This document shows positions 43,279 to 54,164 of a stretch of DNA of 64,000 nucleotides, piece by piece. The stretch is from Polaromonas sp. (GTDB lineage: Bacteria > Pseudomonadota > Gammaproteobacteria > Burkholderiales > Burkholderiaceae_C). The notes beneath the pieces are model-generated. The model saw only the letters and a program-made list of their open reading frames with translations. It made no database searches and was not told the DNA's origin. The position numbers were made by a program, and so were the translations under genes. The stretch's first letter is position 1. The number at the start of each line of letters is the position of its first letter. Where the stretch lies: the NCBI RefSeq assembly GCF_016185115.1, contig NZ_JACPOF010000004.1:179979-243978 (forward strand). The letters run 5' to 3'.

Positions 43279-44529
43279 TCACTCGCCCTCTTCGGGCCGT
43301 TGGTGGCCATTTCGATGGCTTGAGTTGAATGGATTGCGTCCCCCAAGATCGTCCATATAGCCGTCGATACCGGTGCCCTCACGTTCCAGAAAACGCTCTA
43401 CGGCATCTGCGAAGGCCGGGTGGGCAAGCCAGTGGGCGCTGGTCGTTTTCACGGGCAGCAGCGCGCGCGCCATCTTGTGCTCCCCTTGCGCCCCGCCCTC
43501 AAAGCGGTTGTAGCCTTGCGCTATGCACCATTCCAGCGGCTGGTAATAACAGGCTTCAAAATGCAGGCAGTCGACGCGGGCGAGTGCGCCCCAATACCGC
43601 CCGTAGGCAACCGGCTTGTGCCGGGAACCAGGTCGCGCTTCGCTGATGGCAACCAGGCTTGCTGCCACCGGCTGGACACCATCGGCTCCGGCATGCTCGG
43701 CGATGAACAGCAGCCAGTTTTCCGGCATGGTGTCCTGCATGCGCTGGAAAAAATCGCGGCTCAGGTAGGGCGCATTGCCATGCTCGTAATAAGTGCGCTC
43801 ATAACACTGGTAAAAGAAATCCCAGTCCTGGCTGCTGATGGCCCGGCCCCTGAGACTGCGAAAGGTAATGCCCGCATCGGCGACCTTGCGCCGCTCCTGG
43901 CGGATCTTTTTCCGTTTCTCCTGAGTAAGTGCCATCAGGAAATCTTCAAAATCGCGATAGGGCGGAAGCTCGCCGGTCGACCGGTTTGTCCAGTGAAATT
44001 GCACCGTGTGGCGCAGCATCATGCCCGCCTCCTGGCAGGCTGCCACGTCCTGCGGCGCAGCAAACAAAAGGTGCAATGAAGACAGCTTTCTGTCTTCGCA
44101 CCACGCAATGAGCGACTTGACCAGCTGTTTGCGCTCCTCAGGAGTGCGGGCCAGCAGGCGTGCACCGGGTACCGGGGTGAAGGGTGCTGCGACCAGCGCC
44201 TTGGGGTAGTAGCTGAGCCCATGCTGCTGATAGGCATTGGCCCAGGCCCAGTCGAAAACATACTCCCCGTAGGAGTGGGCCTTGAGGTACACCGCACAGG
44301 CTCCTGCCAGCTCCTGGCCGTGCCACAAGGTGATGAAGCGGGGTGTCCAGCCCGTCTCTGGAACAGCGCTGCCGCTCTGGTGCATGGCTGCCAGGTATTC
44401 GTGACGCATGAAGGGGTTGAGTGAGCCGTCGTCGTCCTGTGCGGCCAGCAATTCATTCCATCTTGACGCGTCTACGTCCATTGGTGAGTCCAGCACACGA
44501 ATGACATAATCGTTTGAGTCGTTTTTCAC
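43279..44529 (-). CDS. FemAB-like GNAT-fold acyltransferase (COG3146 type)
   Basis: This 416-residue protein belongs to the FemAB-like/GNAT group (PF04339). Typical parts are LNPFMRHEYLAAMHQSG, the YGEYVFDWAWANAYQQHGLSYYPK region, TQEKRKKIRQERRKVADAGI and the C-terminal FEGGAQGEHKMARALLPVKTTSAHW. No substrate is known for this family. It diverges from nadE with only 27 bp between starts. It follows the barrel gene on the same strand but after a 170-bp gap. Confidence 0.93.
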   Translation of the reverse strand: MKNDSNDYVIRVLDSPMDVDASRWNELLAAQDDDGSLNPFMRHEYLAAMHQSGSAVPETGWTPRFITLWHGQELAGACAVYLKAHSYGEYVFDWAWANAYQQHGLSYYPKALVAAPFTPVPGARLLARTPEERKQLVKSLIAWCEDRKLSSLHLLFAAPQDVAACQEAGMMLRHTVQFHWTNRSTGELPPYRDFEDFLMALTQEKRKKIRQERRKVADAGITFRSLRGRAISSQDWDFFYQCYERTYYEHGNAPYLSRDFFQRMQDTMPENWLLFIAEHAGADGVQPVAASLVAISEARPGSRHKPVAYGRYWGALARVDCLHFEACYYQPLEWCIAQGYNRFEGGAQGEHKMARALLPVKTTSAHWLAHPAFADAVERFLEREGTGIDGYMDDLGGRNPFNSSHRNGHQRPEEGE

Positions 44530-44556
44530 GTGTTTGCGGGTTCCATCTCTTCTTTT

Positions 44557-46245
44557 ATGTCACTCAAAATTTGCGTCGCCCAATTGAACTACTGCGTGGG
44601 CGACATGCCGGGTAACGCCCAGAAAATCATTGAAGCCGCCCGGACGGCCTACGCTGAAGGGGCGCGACTGGTGGTCACGCCGGAGCTGGCCATCTGCGGC
44701 TACGCGGCCGAAGATCTCTTTTTGCGTCCTTCCTTCATCCGCGCCTGTGATGATGCCGTGAATCTGGTGGCCCATGCGCTGGCCGGGTTAAAAGGCCTGA
44801 CGGTGGTGGTGGGCACGCCTACGCACGGTGACAGCGGCCTGGGCGTGCGCACAAGGAGTGTGGAGGTCCAGCAACGCCACAATGCCGCCATGGTGCTGCG
44901 TGAGGGGCGCATCATTGAAACATACGCCAAGCGCGAGTTGCCCAACTACCAGGTGTTTGACGAGCGGCGTTACTTCACGCCGGGCAAGGGGACTTGTGTT
45001 TTTCAGGCCGGCGAGGGCGAGGACGCCATCAGCGTCGGGCTTCTGATCTGTGAGGATGCCTGGTTTGAAGAACCTGCCAGGCTTGCCGCGGAGTCTGGGG
45101 CCGAGATGCTGGTGGTCATCAATGCCTCGCCATTCCACGTGGGCAAGGGTGGGGAGCGGGAGGTCATGATGGCCGCCCGTGCACAGGCCACCGGGCTGCC
45201 GCTGGTCTATGCCCATCTGGTGGGCGGCCAGGACGAAATTGTGTTTGAAGGTGGCTCGTTTGCCCTGAAGGCCGATGGCTCCCTGGCCGGGCGGGCTGAA
45301 AGTTTCAGGGAGAGTTTGTTCAATATTGAAGCGCGCCGGATTCCGTCGGGCATTGAGCTGGCGGCAAATGTGGCACCGGTTCGCAGCCCCGAGGCAGACC
45401 TTTGGGATGCCCTGGTTCTTGGCGTGCGCGACTATCTGGGCAAGAACGGCTTTCCTGGGGCGATTCTTGGTCTGTCGGGCGGCATTGATTCCGCGCTGGT
45501 ACTGGCCATAGCCGTGGACGCGCTGGGTGCGGACAAGGTCCGTACGGTCATGATGCCCTCGCCCTACACGGCAGATATCTCCTGGATTGACGCACGCGAG
45601 ATGGCTGCACGCGTGAAGGTGCGTTATGACGAGATATCCATCGTTCCGGAGTTTGAGGCGTTCAAGACCTCGCTGGCAGGGGAATTCAGGGGCCTTGCGG
45701 AAGACACCACCGAGGAAAACATCCAGGCGCGTATCCGTGGCGTGTTTTTGATGGCGCTGTCCAACAAGTTTGGCTCCATCGTCCTGACCACCGGCAACAA
45801 GAGTGAAATGGCCACCGGTTATTGCACCCTGTATGGCGATATGGCGGGCGGTTTTGCGGTGATCAAGGATCTCTTGAAGACGACGGTGTTCAGGCTGGCG
45901 CGCTGGCGCAATGAGAACGACCCCTACGGTACAGGCGGCCAGCCCATCCCCGAGCGCATCATCACCAGGCCGCCAAGTGCCGAGCTCAGGCCCGACCAGA
46001 CCGACCAGGACAGTTTGCCGGCGTATGAGGTGCTGGATGCGATCCTGGAGCGCTATATGGAAAACGACCAGAGCATTGACAGCATCATCGCCGCAGGTTT
46101 CGAGCCTGCAGTGGTCGAGCGCGTCACGCGGCTGATCAAGATCAATGAGTACAAACGGCGGCAGGCGCCGGTTGGAATCCGGGTAACTCACAGGAGTTTC
46201 GGCAAGGATTGGCGCTACCCTATCACCAGCAAATTCAGGGCTTGA
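44557..46245 (+). CDS. nadE: Glutamine-dependent NAD+ synthetase
   Basis: NadE makes NAD from deamido-NAD with ammonia from glutamine. The 562-residue protein has an N-terminal CN-hydrolase domain with the triad Glu43, Lys125 and Cys165 (LLICEDAW). The synthetase domain follows with the ATP PP-loop SGGIDS (307-312), TGNKSEMATGYCTLYGDMAGG and PPSAELRPDQTDQDSLPAYEVLD. The start at 44557 (MSLKICVAQL) is at the first strand. The PII gene follows 86 bp later. Confidence 0.97.
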   Translation: MSLKICVAQLNYCVGDMPGNAQKIIEAARTAYAEGARLVVTPELAICGYAAEDLFLRPSFIRACDDAVNLVAHALAGLKGLTVVVGTPTHGDSGLGVRTRSVEVQQRHNAAMVLREGRIIETYAKRELPNYQVFDERRYFTPGKGTCVFQAGEGEDAISVGLLICEDAWFEEPARLAAESGAEMLVVINASPFHVGKGGEREVMMAARAQATGLPLVYAHLVGGQDEIVFEGGSFALKADGSLAGRAESFRESLFNIEARRIPSGIELAANVAPVRSPEADLWDALVLGVRDYLGKNGFPGAILGLSGGIDSALVLAIAVDALGADKVRTVMMPSPYTADISWIDAREMAARVKVRYDEISIVPEFEAFKTSLAGEFRGLAEDTTEENIQARIRGVFLMALSNKFGSIVLTTGNKSEMATGYCTLYGDMAGGFAVIKDLLKTTVFRLARWRNENDPYGTGGQPIPERIITRPPSAELRPDQTDQDSLPAYEVLDAILERYMENDQSIDSIIAAGFEPAVVERVTRLIKINEYKRRQAPVGIRVTHRSFGKDWRYPITSKFRA

Positions 46246-46319
46246 AGCGGCTCCCGGAGACGTTTGGCCGAATAGGCGCTACATTCATGCCAAAGATGTG
46301 GCTGACCAGCTTTATTTAA

Positions 46320-46670
<351 letters not shown>

Positions 46671-46698
46671 TTGACGCCAGTCCCGTGAGGGATTCAGT

Positions 46699-47298
46699 TC
46701 AGATCTGGTCCAGCCGGGTTGCGGTGGACGAAATTCCTGCTGCATTGACCAGCGTCCGCAAAAGTGGCTCGGCCTGCCCGTTGACGTGGATGAGGTTCAT
46801 CAGGGCGTCGTTCATGAAACCGGTGTCGACTGACGAACCGAGAAATGCCAGCAGGCTGTCGTAATACCCGCCCATATTGAGCAGGCCAACTGGCTTGTCG
46901 TGATAGCCCAATTGGCGCCACGTCCAGACTTCAAAAAATTCCTCGAGTGTGCCGATGCCCCCCGGCAAGGCCAGAAAAGCATCAGCGTTCTCGGCCATGA
47001 TGCGTTTGCGCTCATGCATGTTCTCGACGATATGCAGTTCCGTGCAGCCGCTGTGCGCCCATTCCTTTTCAACCAGTGCTTTGGGAATCACGCCAATCAC
47101 GCGCCCACCGGCGGCCAGTGTGGCATCGGCAACGATACCCATCAGGCCGTTACGCCCGCCACCATAGACCAGCTGGCCGCCATGTTGACCTATCCAGGTC
47201 CCGACGAATTCGGCAGTTGCTGAAAATTTCGGATCGTTTCCGGCGCGGGAGCCGCAGTAAACGCAGAGTGAAAAAGCGGGCGTTGTGGATGCTGGCAA
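46699..47298 (-). CDS. LOG-family nucleoside 5'-monophosphate phosphoribohydrolase (TIGR00730)
   Basis: Proteins of this family remove the base from cytokinin-type or normal AMP-like nucleotides. The 199-residue protein has CVYCGSRAG at the N-terminus, GGQLVYGGGRNGLMG, and the family signature PGGIGTLEEFFEVWTW with the catalytic Glu region, plus ERKRIMAENADAF before it. Its role in this organism is not known. It converges with the PII gene and is followed upstream on its strand by dgkA, 7 bp away. Confidence 0.95.
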   Translation of the reverse strand: MPASTTPAFSLCVYCGSRAGNDPKFSATAEFVGTWIGQHGGQLVYGGGRNGLMGIVADATLAAGGRVIGVIPKALVEKEWAHSGCTELHIVENMHERKRIMAENADAFLALPGGIGTLEEFFEVWTWRQLGYHDKPVGLLNMGGYYDSLLAFLGSSVDTGFMNDALMNLIHVNGQAEPLLRTLVNAAGISSTATRLDQI

Positions 47299-47305
47299 GG
47301 TTTGT

Positions 47306-47728
47306 TTATCCCGGGAGTTTGTGGAGCAGGGCCATCGACCAGGTTCCTGCGCAGAGTATCAGGCTGAGCAGCACGGCGGCACTGCCCATGTCTTTGGCCC
47401 GTTTGGAGAGGTCATGCCATTCGGGACCTATGCGGTCGATGGCTGTCTCTATGCCCGTGTTCAGCAACTCGACAATCATGATGAGAATGACGGTGCCTGC
47501 AAGCATGGCGGTTTCCATCCAGGTGTTTCCCAGCCAGAAGGCGGCGGGAAGGAGCACCGCGGAGGCCAGCAGTTCCTGCCTGAAGGCCGTTTCGTGCCAG
47601 CCCGCACGCAGCCCGGCTACCGAATAGCCCAACGCATGCCATAGACGGCTCATGCCTTTGCGGTGTTTTTGGGGATTGGCGTCGGATGCCTGCAGAGGCG
47701 ATGCGGGATGAGGGGGTTGTTCAAACAT
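47306..47728 (-). CDS. dgkA: Diacylglycerol kinase
   Basis: DgkA phosphorylates diacylglycerol to phosphatidic acid in the inner membrane. The 140-residue protein has three membrane segments after a 40-residue cytosolic head. The conserved VELLNTGIETAIDRIGPEWHDLSKRAKDMGSAAV carries the catalytic Glu and metal-binding residues. Length is a little above the usual 120 because of the N-terminal extension. It is followed by the LOG gene 7 bp downstream. Confidence 0.96.
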   Translation of the reverse strand: MFEQPPHPASPLQASDANPQKHRKGMSRLWHALGYSVAGLRAGWHETAFRQELLASAVLLPAAFWLGNTWMETAMLAGTVILIMIVELLNTGIETAIDRIGPEWHDLSKRAKDMGSAAVLLSLILCAGTWSMALLHKLPG

Positions 47729-47781
47729 GCCGATATTCTGCGGGCGTATTGTTGCAGCTTGATGTTATGTGTATGTGTGTA

Positions 47782-48309
47782 TCAAGCGGCCTTTTCTGTC
47801 TTGCGCCGGCTTTTTCGGGATCGTTCCGGTGCTGTCCAGGTGACCAGTTGTGTGCCCGCCCATGCGTCGTGCCAGAACTGTTTTTGAGCCTGAAACCGGG
47901 CAAGTACGGCCCAGACGCCCACCCAACCTAGCGCAAGCACAGCTGCTTCAGTGCCCGGAAGCCCCAAAAACCAGCTGATGCCAAGGGGCGGCAAAAACCA
48001 GATCCAGCTGAGTACATAGCGGAGCAGGGCGCGCTTTTGTGTGATGGGCGCGCCGCTCTTGTCGACCACGCGGATATCCCAGGTTTTCATGGCCAGGGTC
48101 TGGCCTTTGGCCCAAAACCATACGAAGTAGATGCCAAAAACCACGAACAGGAAAGCCTGCAGGGCATGACGATTGTCGAGAGCATTGCGTGTCTGGCTCA
48201 GGGTGCTGAAAAGATAGCCGGCTATGAAGACAACGCCGAACATCAGCAGACCCTCATAAACCCAGCACGCCATGCGTCGGGGTAGGGATGGTACGGACAA
48301 AGTATTCAC
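47782..48309 (-). CDS. RDD-family membrane protein
   Basis: RDD proteins are small membrane proteins with an Arg-Asp-Asp-type motif. This one has PSLPRRMACWVYEG, GQTLAMKTWDIRVVDKSG and RALLRYVLSWIWFLPP, the usual RDD landmarks, with three to four membrane segments. The start is uncertain: GTG at 48309 gives 175 residues and the typical length; a GTG at 48384 is also in frame. It is the last gene of the sigma factor-DUF3619-DUF3106-RDD cluster. A role in transport or stress response is only inferred. Confidence 0.85.
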   Translation of the reverse strand: MNTLSVPSLPRRMACWVYEGLLMFGVVFIAGYLFSTLSQTRNALDNRHALQAFLFVVFGIYFVWFWAKGQTLAMKTWDIRVVDKSGAPITQKRALLRYVLSWIWFLPPLGISWFLGLPGTEAAVLALGWVGVWAVLARFQAQKQFWHDAWAGTQLVTWTAPERSRKSRRKTEKAA

Positions 48310-48407
48310 TCGGGTGTAAGGGCAGGTTAAGCGATACGGTGCGGCGGCTTGTTGGCTGCGTGCGATTGTGCACTTTCCGGCCACTCAGGGGCCGTGCCGC
48401 GAATACG

Positions 48408-49148
48408 TCAGCGCTGGACAGCTGTCGCCGGGCCTGCCGTGGCCGGCACGCTGACGATGGCTTGGGCTGGCGCCATTTTAGGGGCAGTTTTTGTGCCGCC
48501 CGGTGGTACCGCTGCCAGTTTCTGAGGGGCAACGGGCTTCACAGCCGTAGCCGCACCCGCCGGTCGGGCGCTTGCCTTGGCTGCCAGTTTTTGTTTTTCT
48601 TCAGGGCTAAGGGCCTGGTATGTCTGCCACTTGGCTTTTTTCTCTTCAGGCGTCAGCTGTTTCGACAGCTCTTTTGTTTTGGCGAAATTCAGCCGGGCTT
48701 CAGCGCGCTGCTGCGGGCTCAGTGCCACCCACTCGTTCATGCGGCTGTGCATGGTGGCCTGTCCCTCGGGGGGGAGCGAGTGGTAATTTTTTGAAATTTC
48801 CAGCCATTTGCGCTTCTGCGGTTCGCTGATGCTGTTCCAGCTTGCAGCCAGGGGTTTAAGCGTCTGTTGTTGCAACGCCGTGAGTTCAGCCCATGAAGGC
48901 CTGGACACAACTGGTGCCGCTGCAGTTTTGACTGCTGGGGCGCTTGCCTTGCTGCCCAGAGCCGTACTGGCCGTCGTTAGCGGTTTTGCTGCTTGTTGCT
49001 GGGCAAGAGCAGGCATGCATAAGCATGCAGATAGAAAAAATGCCAGGGACAACAGGGTTGCCTTTGTCAATTTTTCACCCGGAAAGGATCGAACAGAAGT
49101 GAGTTCGGTTGTCGTTGAAGTGGGGGTAAGTGCAGCCAGCGCGATCAT
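48408..49148 (-). CDS. DUF3106 domain secreted protein
   Basis: This protein of up to 246 residues has a signal peptide in TLLSLAFFLSACLCMPALAQ and a helical DUF3106 domain. Its repeating pattern shows as WAELTALQQQTLKPLAASWN, KRKWLEISKNYHSLPPEGQ and WQTYQALSPEEKQKLAAKAS. The C-terminal third is Ala/Pro/Lys-rich. The real start may be downstream of 49148 because no good ribosome-binding site precedes that ATG. It resembles periplasmic CpxP-like helical repeats, with no known function. It sits in the sigma-factor cluster. Confidence 0.85.
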   Translation of the reverse strand: MIALAALTPTSTTTELTSVRSFPGEKLTKATLLSLAFFLSACLCMPALAQQQAAKPLTTASTALGSKASAPAVKTAAAPVVSRPSWAELTALQQQTLKPLAASWNSISEPQKRKWLEISKNYHSLPPEGQATMHSRMNEWVALSPQQRAEARLNFAKTKELSKQLTPEEKKAKWQTYQALSPEEKQKLAAKASARPAGAATAVKPVAPQKLAAVPPGGTKTAPKMAPAQAIVSVPATAGPATAVQR

Positions 49149-49171
49149 TTGGTCAATCGGGATGGCAAGGC

Positions 49172-49600
49172 CTAGCGGGTGGCTTTCAAAAACTGGACGA
49201 ACCCGGGGTCTGCAAAAGCGGCGGGCGGAAGTTCGTCTGTCAGCAGTGCAGCATCGACTTCAGCAACCTCCTGGGCGCGGTTGTCATTCTGGATCGAATT
49301 GATGGTCAAAAGACCTACAACCAGAGCCAGCAAAGGCACTACGGAGCCAATGCGTGACCACCAGTTGAGTCCATCATCCGAGCCCCAGCCCATCACTGCG
49401 CTGCCACCCGACATGGCAACAACGCCGGCTGTCTGGGTGCGTGCGACCTTGCGTTTTGCAACCGCCTGTACGCGGGCAGCACGCAGGCGCTCGGAAATAT
49501 CGTATGGGAGGTCAGCCGTCCCTGCGGACAGGTAGGAGGTGGCTTTGAGTGCAAAGCGGTCCTGGAGGATGTCAGCGCGATTTTGTAGTGAATTCGTCAT
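49172..49600 (-). CDS. DUF3619 protein with one membrane helix, anti-sigma candidate
   Basis: This 142-residue protein has a basic cytosolic part (ISERLRAARVQAVAKRKVART), one membrane segment (about residues 83-102, IGSVVPLLALVVGLLTINSI) and a short outer tail. It matches DUF3619. Its ATG overlaps the sigma-factor stop (ATGA), so the two are translated together. That coupling and the topology suggest an anti-sigma factor, but no anti-sigma motif such as a HxxxCxxC zinc motif is seen. Confidence 0.85.
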   Translation of the reverse strand: MTNSLQNRADILQDRFALKATSYLSAGTADLPYDISERLRAARVQAVAKRKVARTQTAGVVAMSGGSAVMGWGSDDGLNWWSRIGSVVPLLALVVGLLTINSIQNDNRAQEVAEVDAALLTDELPPAAFADPGFVQFLKATR

Positions 49601-50163
49601 AGTTTTATCCCTTTGGCACCCAGTGCCTTACTGAGAGCCAGGACAGCGCGTGAACAGTGTGTTTTGACGCTGCCCTCAGAGCAGCCCATGGCAGCAGCAG
49701 TTTCAGCGACGTCCATCTCCTCCCAGTAACGCATCAGAAACGCTTCCCGTTGACGGCCCGGCAACTGTTTTACTTCCTCTTCGATTTCCCGCAAGATCTG
49801 CGCCCGTTCAGTGGCATCCTGGGCGCTTTCTGTTCCCTCTGATCCGGTTTGGGCCTCCAAAGTTTCCAGAATATCGAAATCTCCGTCATCTCCGGCAGAT
49901 TCGAAGTCGCTCATATTGGAGAAAATCGCATTTCTGGTCTTGCGGCGGCGAAACCAGTCCAGCGTAGTGTTTGACAGAATCCGCTGGAAAAGCATGGGCA
50001 ACTCTGACGCGGGCTTGTCGCCATAGCTGTGCGCCAGCTTCATCATGCTGTCCTGGACGATGTCCAAAGCAGCTTCTTCGTCCCGAACATGGTAGATGCT
50101 TCGCTTGAAAGCCCGTTTTTCAACGCTTTTCAGGAAGTCAGAAAGTTCTTGTTCAGTTGCCAA
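49597..50163 (-). CDS. RNA polymerase sigma factor, ECF-like
   Basis: This 188-residue sigma factor has region 2 (AFKRSIYHVRDEEAALDIVQDSMMKLAHSY, then LFQRILSNTTLDWFRRRKTR) and region 4 (LPGRQREAFLMRYWEEMDVAETAAAMGCSEGSVKTHCSRAVLAL), with a short acidic linker (SAGDDGDFDILETLEAQTG). No region 1.1 or 3 is present, as expected for ECF factors. It leads the DUF3619-DUF3106-RDD unit. The starting signal is unknown. Confidence 0.94.
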   Translation of the reverse strand: MATEQELSDFLKSVEKRAFKRSIYHVRDEEAALDIVQDSMMKLAHSYGDKPASELPMLFQRILSNTTLDWFRRRKTRNAIFSNMSDFESAGDDGDFDILETLEAQTGSEGTESAQDATERAQILREIEEEVKQLPGRQREAFLMRYWEEMDVAETAAAMGCSEGSVKTHCSRAVLALSKALGAKGIKL

Positions 50164-50448
50164 CGGTAGGGGAGTCCGGTTTTGTCCAGCGCTGTAGTTA
50201 TTGTGGTGCTTTAGCCAAAATTATCGCATCGCAGTGCGCCATGAGGGCCGGATTTTGCGCTGTTGCGGTGATTGAGCAACATGAAATGTCATAATACGGG
50301 TCTGCAATTCAAACGGCAAACGGGTCATGGCTCGGCGGTTTATGTTTCCGCTCATGGTTTTGGCCTCAAGTCTTGACGCAGCCCCACAAAGGCAGGCGAA
50401 GAGGCACCCAAGGTATTTCGTTAGAGAAATTCACAAAGGTTCATCATC

Positions 50449-52239
50449 ATGGAAATCTCCAGGGCGGAAATCACTTCCGCAGCAGCAGCGTCTGCAAATT
50501 CAACGTCGTCGACCGGATCGCAGGAACTGCGCGGGGCCGAAATCCTTGTCAAATCCCTGCAGGCAGAGGGTGTGAAGTACATATGGGGTTACCCAGGCGG
50601 TGCGGTACTTCACATATACGATGCCTTTTACAAACAGGATTCAATCCAGCACGTTCTGGTGCGCCACGAACAGGCTGCGGTACATGCGGCCGATGGATAC
50701 GCGCGCGCTACCGGCGATGTCGGCGTGGCGCTGGTGACCTCGGGTCCCGGTGTGACCAATGCGATTACAGGTATCGCGACGGCCTACATGGACAGCATTC
50801 CAATGGTCATCATCACTGGGCAGGTGCCAGTGGCAGCCATAGGCCTTGACGCATTTCAGGAATGCGACACAGTAGGCATCACGAGACCCATCGTCAAGCA
50901 CAACTTTCTGGTGAAAGACGTGCGGCACATGGCGGAGGTCATGAAAAAGGCCTTCCACATTGCCAGGAGCGGCCGGCCAGGGCCGGTGGTTGTAGACATT
51001 CCGAAAGATGTCTCGTTCAACAAGACGGCTTACACGGGCTACCCGCAGAGCGTTGAAATGCGCTCATACAACCCTGTGCGCAAGGGTCACGGTGGGCAGA
51101 TTCGAAAAGCCCTGCAGCTGCTGATGACTGCCAAGCGGCCGTACATCTACACAGGCGGCGGTGTCTTGTTGAGTAATGCCTCGCAGGAGTTGCGTACGCT
51201 GGTCGACATGCTCGGTTATCCGTGCACGAATACCCTGATGGGCCTCGGCGCCTATCCGGCCAGTGACAGCAAATTTCTGGGCATGCTGGGCATGCATGGA
51301 ACGGTTGAGGCCAACAACGCCATGCAGAACTGCGATGTTTTGCTGGCCGTGGGCGCACGTTTTGATGATCGTGTAATCGGCAACCCGAAACACTTTGCGC
51401 AGAACGAGAGAAAGATCATCCATATCGACATTGATCCTTCGAGCATTTCAAAGCGCGTGAAGGTCGACATTCCCATCGTTGGCGACGTCAAGGATGTGTT
51501 GAACGAGCTGATCTCCATGATCAAGGAATCCGGGACGAAGCCCGACTCAAATTCCCTTGGTGCATGGTGGGACACGATTGAAGGCTGGCGCAAGCGTGAT
51601 TGCATGAAGTACAGCATGGGCAAGGGTGATGTCATCAAGCCGCAGTATGTTGTGGAGACGCTCTGCAAGATGACAAAAGACACCGATACCTACATCACCT
51701 CTGACGTCGGTCAGCACCAGATGTGGGCGGCGCAGTATTACAAGTTCGAAGAGCCGCGTCGCTGGATCAATTCGGGCGGTCTGGGCACCATGGGCGTCGG
51801 CCTGCCTTATGCAATGGGCATCAAGCTGGCCAAGCCGGACGCTGAGGTTTTCTGCATTACCGGGGAAGGCTCCATCCAGATGTGTATCCAGGAGCTTTCT
51901 ACATGCCTGCAATACAACACGCCAGTCAAAATCGTGTCGCTGAACAACCGCTATCTGGGCATGGTTCGTCAGTGGCAAGAGCTCGACTACGAGGGCCGCT
52001 ACAGCCACAGCTACATGGATGCACTGCCTAACTTCGTGAAGCTCGCCGAGGCGTATGGCCACGTGGGCATGCTGATCGAAAAGCCGGAAGATGTCGAACC
52101 GGCGCTGCGGGAGGCCCGCAAGCTCAAGGACAGGACTGTCTTCATGGACTTCCGTACCGACCCCACCGAAAATGTCTTTCCAATGGTGCAAGCCGGCAAG
52201 GGCATCAACGAGATGCTGTTGGGGTCTGAGGACCTCTGA
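50449..52239 (+). CDS. ilvI: Acetolactate synthase large subunit
   Basis: The large subunit condenses pyruvate to acetolactate or with 2-ketobutyrate for Val, Leu and Ile synthesis. The 596-residue protein has the TPP-activating Glu in VLVRHEQAAVHAADGYAR, the FAD region and the TPP motif ITGEGSIQMCIQELSTCLQYNTP ending VSLNN, with GEGS in place of the usual GDGS. The ilvH gene follows 107 bp later, giving the ilvIHC order. A 285-bp upstream region separates it from the divergent sigma factor. Confidence 0.97.
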   Translation: MEISRAEITSAAAASANSTSSTGSQELRGAEILVKSLQAEGVKYIWGYPGGAVLHIYDAFYKQDSIQHVLVRHEQAAVHAADGYARATGDVGVALVTSGPGVTNAITGIATAYMDSIPMVIITGQVPVAAIGLDAFQECDTVGITRPIVKHNFLVKDVRHMAEVMKKAFHIARSGRPGPVVVDIPKDVSFNKTAYTGYPQSVEMRSYNPVRKGHGGQIRKALQLLMTAKRPYIYTGGGVLLSNASQELRTLVDMLGYPCTNTLMGLGAYPASDSKFLGMLGMHGTVEANNAMQNCDVLLAVGARFDDRVIGNPKHFAQNERKIIHIDIDPSSISKRVKVDIPIVGDVKDVLNELISMIKESGTKPDSNSLGAWWDTIEGWRKRDCMKYSMGKGDVIKPQYVVETLCKMTKDTDTYITSDVGQHQMWAAQYYKFEEPRRWINSGGLGTMGVGLPYAMGIKLAKPDAEVFCITGEGSIQMCIQELSTCLQYNTPVKIVSLNNRYLGMVRQWQELDYEGRYSHSYMDALPNFVKLAEAYGHVGMLIEKPEDVEPALREARKLKDRTVFMDFRTDPTENVFPMVQAGKGINEMLLGSEDL

Positions 52240-52346
52240 GCTCTATCCGCAACATCCATTCAATCTCCGTCACCTGACGAATCTATTGCCTGCCAAGCCT
52301 GCGCATTACCGTGCGCAGGGGAGGGCAGCGAAAAGAGGAATCTTCT

Positions 52347-52838
52347 ATGAAACACATCATTGCAGTTTTACTGGAAAACGAGCCTGGTGCTCTTTCCCGG
52401 GTCGTGGGCCTGTTTTCTGCCCGTGGCTATAACATTGAAAGCCTGACGGTCGCTCCGACGGAAGACCCGACGCTGTCGCGAATGACGATCCAGACGAGTG
52501 GATCCGACGACGTGATAGAGCAAATCACCAAGCACCTGAACCGCCTGATTGAAGTGGTCAAGGTCGTTGACCTGACAGAAGGTTCATACACCGAGCGCGA
52601 GCTCATGATGGTCAAGGTCCGCGCGGTTGGCAAGGAGCGCGAGGAGATGAAGCGCATGGCTGATATATTCCGCGGGCGGATCATCGATGTGACTGAAAAA
52701 AGTTACACCATTGAGCTGACCGGCGACCAGTCAAAAAACGATGCTTTCCTTGAAGCAATTGACCGCAGCGCCATTCTGGAAACTGTCAGGACCGGTTCCA
52801 GCGGGATCGGCCGCGGAGAGCGAATCCTCAGAGTCTGA
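52347..52838 (+). CDS. ilvH: Acetolactate synthase small (regulatory) subunit
   Basis: This 163-residue subunit binds valine and tunes the large subunit. It has the ACT domain IIAVLLENEPGALSRVVGLF with ARGYNIESLTVAPTEDPTLSRMT, and the conserved C-terminal half with MVKVRAVGKEREEMKRMADIFRG. GAGGAA precedes the ATG at 52347; an upstream in-frame ATG (52311) is less likely. It lies between ilvI and ilvC. Confidence 0.97.
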   Translation: MKHIIAVLLENEPGALSRVVGLFSARGYNIESLTVAPTEDPTLSRMTIQTSGSDDVIEQITKHLNRLIEVVKVVDLTEGSYTERELMMVKVRAVGKEREEMKRMADIFRGRIIDVTEKSYTIELTGDQSKNDAFLEAIDRSAILETVRTGSSGIGRGERILRV

Positions 52839-53993
<1,155 letters not shown>

Positions 53994-54016
53994 TCATATC
54001 GCGGGTTTTGTCCTGC

Positions 54017-54050
54017 AAAAAGCCGCGCAGCCCTCCTGCGCGGCTTTTTT
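54017..54050 (+). terminator. Terminator after ilvC
   Basis: AAAAAGCCGCGCAG and CTGCGCGGCTTTTTT pair over CCCTC, closing the ilvIHC unit. Confidence 0.93.
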
Positions 54051-54164
54051 AATGCCCTTGCAACAATCAAACATGCGGTTTGTTATCCTTGGATGCGTCA
54101 GCCTTTGTTTACTATCAATTCGATAGCATATTGCGCGCACAAAGTTTGAATCGGGAGTACTTTT

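Noticed and set aside
50327..50575. 82-codon ORF upstream of ilvI as an attenuation leader peptide
   Set aside because: It contains few branched-chain residues in a row, overlaps ilvI, and no terminator-type stem follows in 50,330-50,448.
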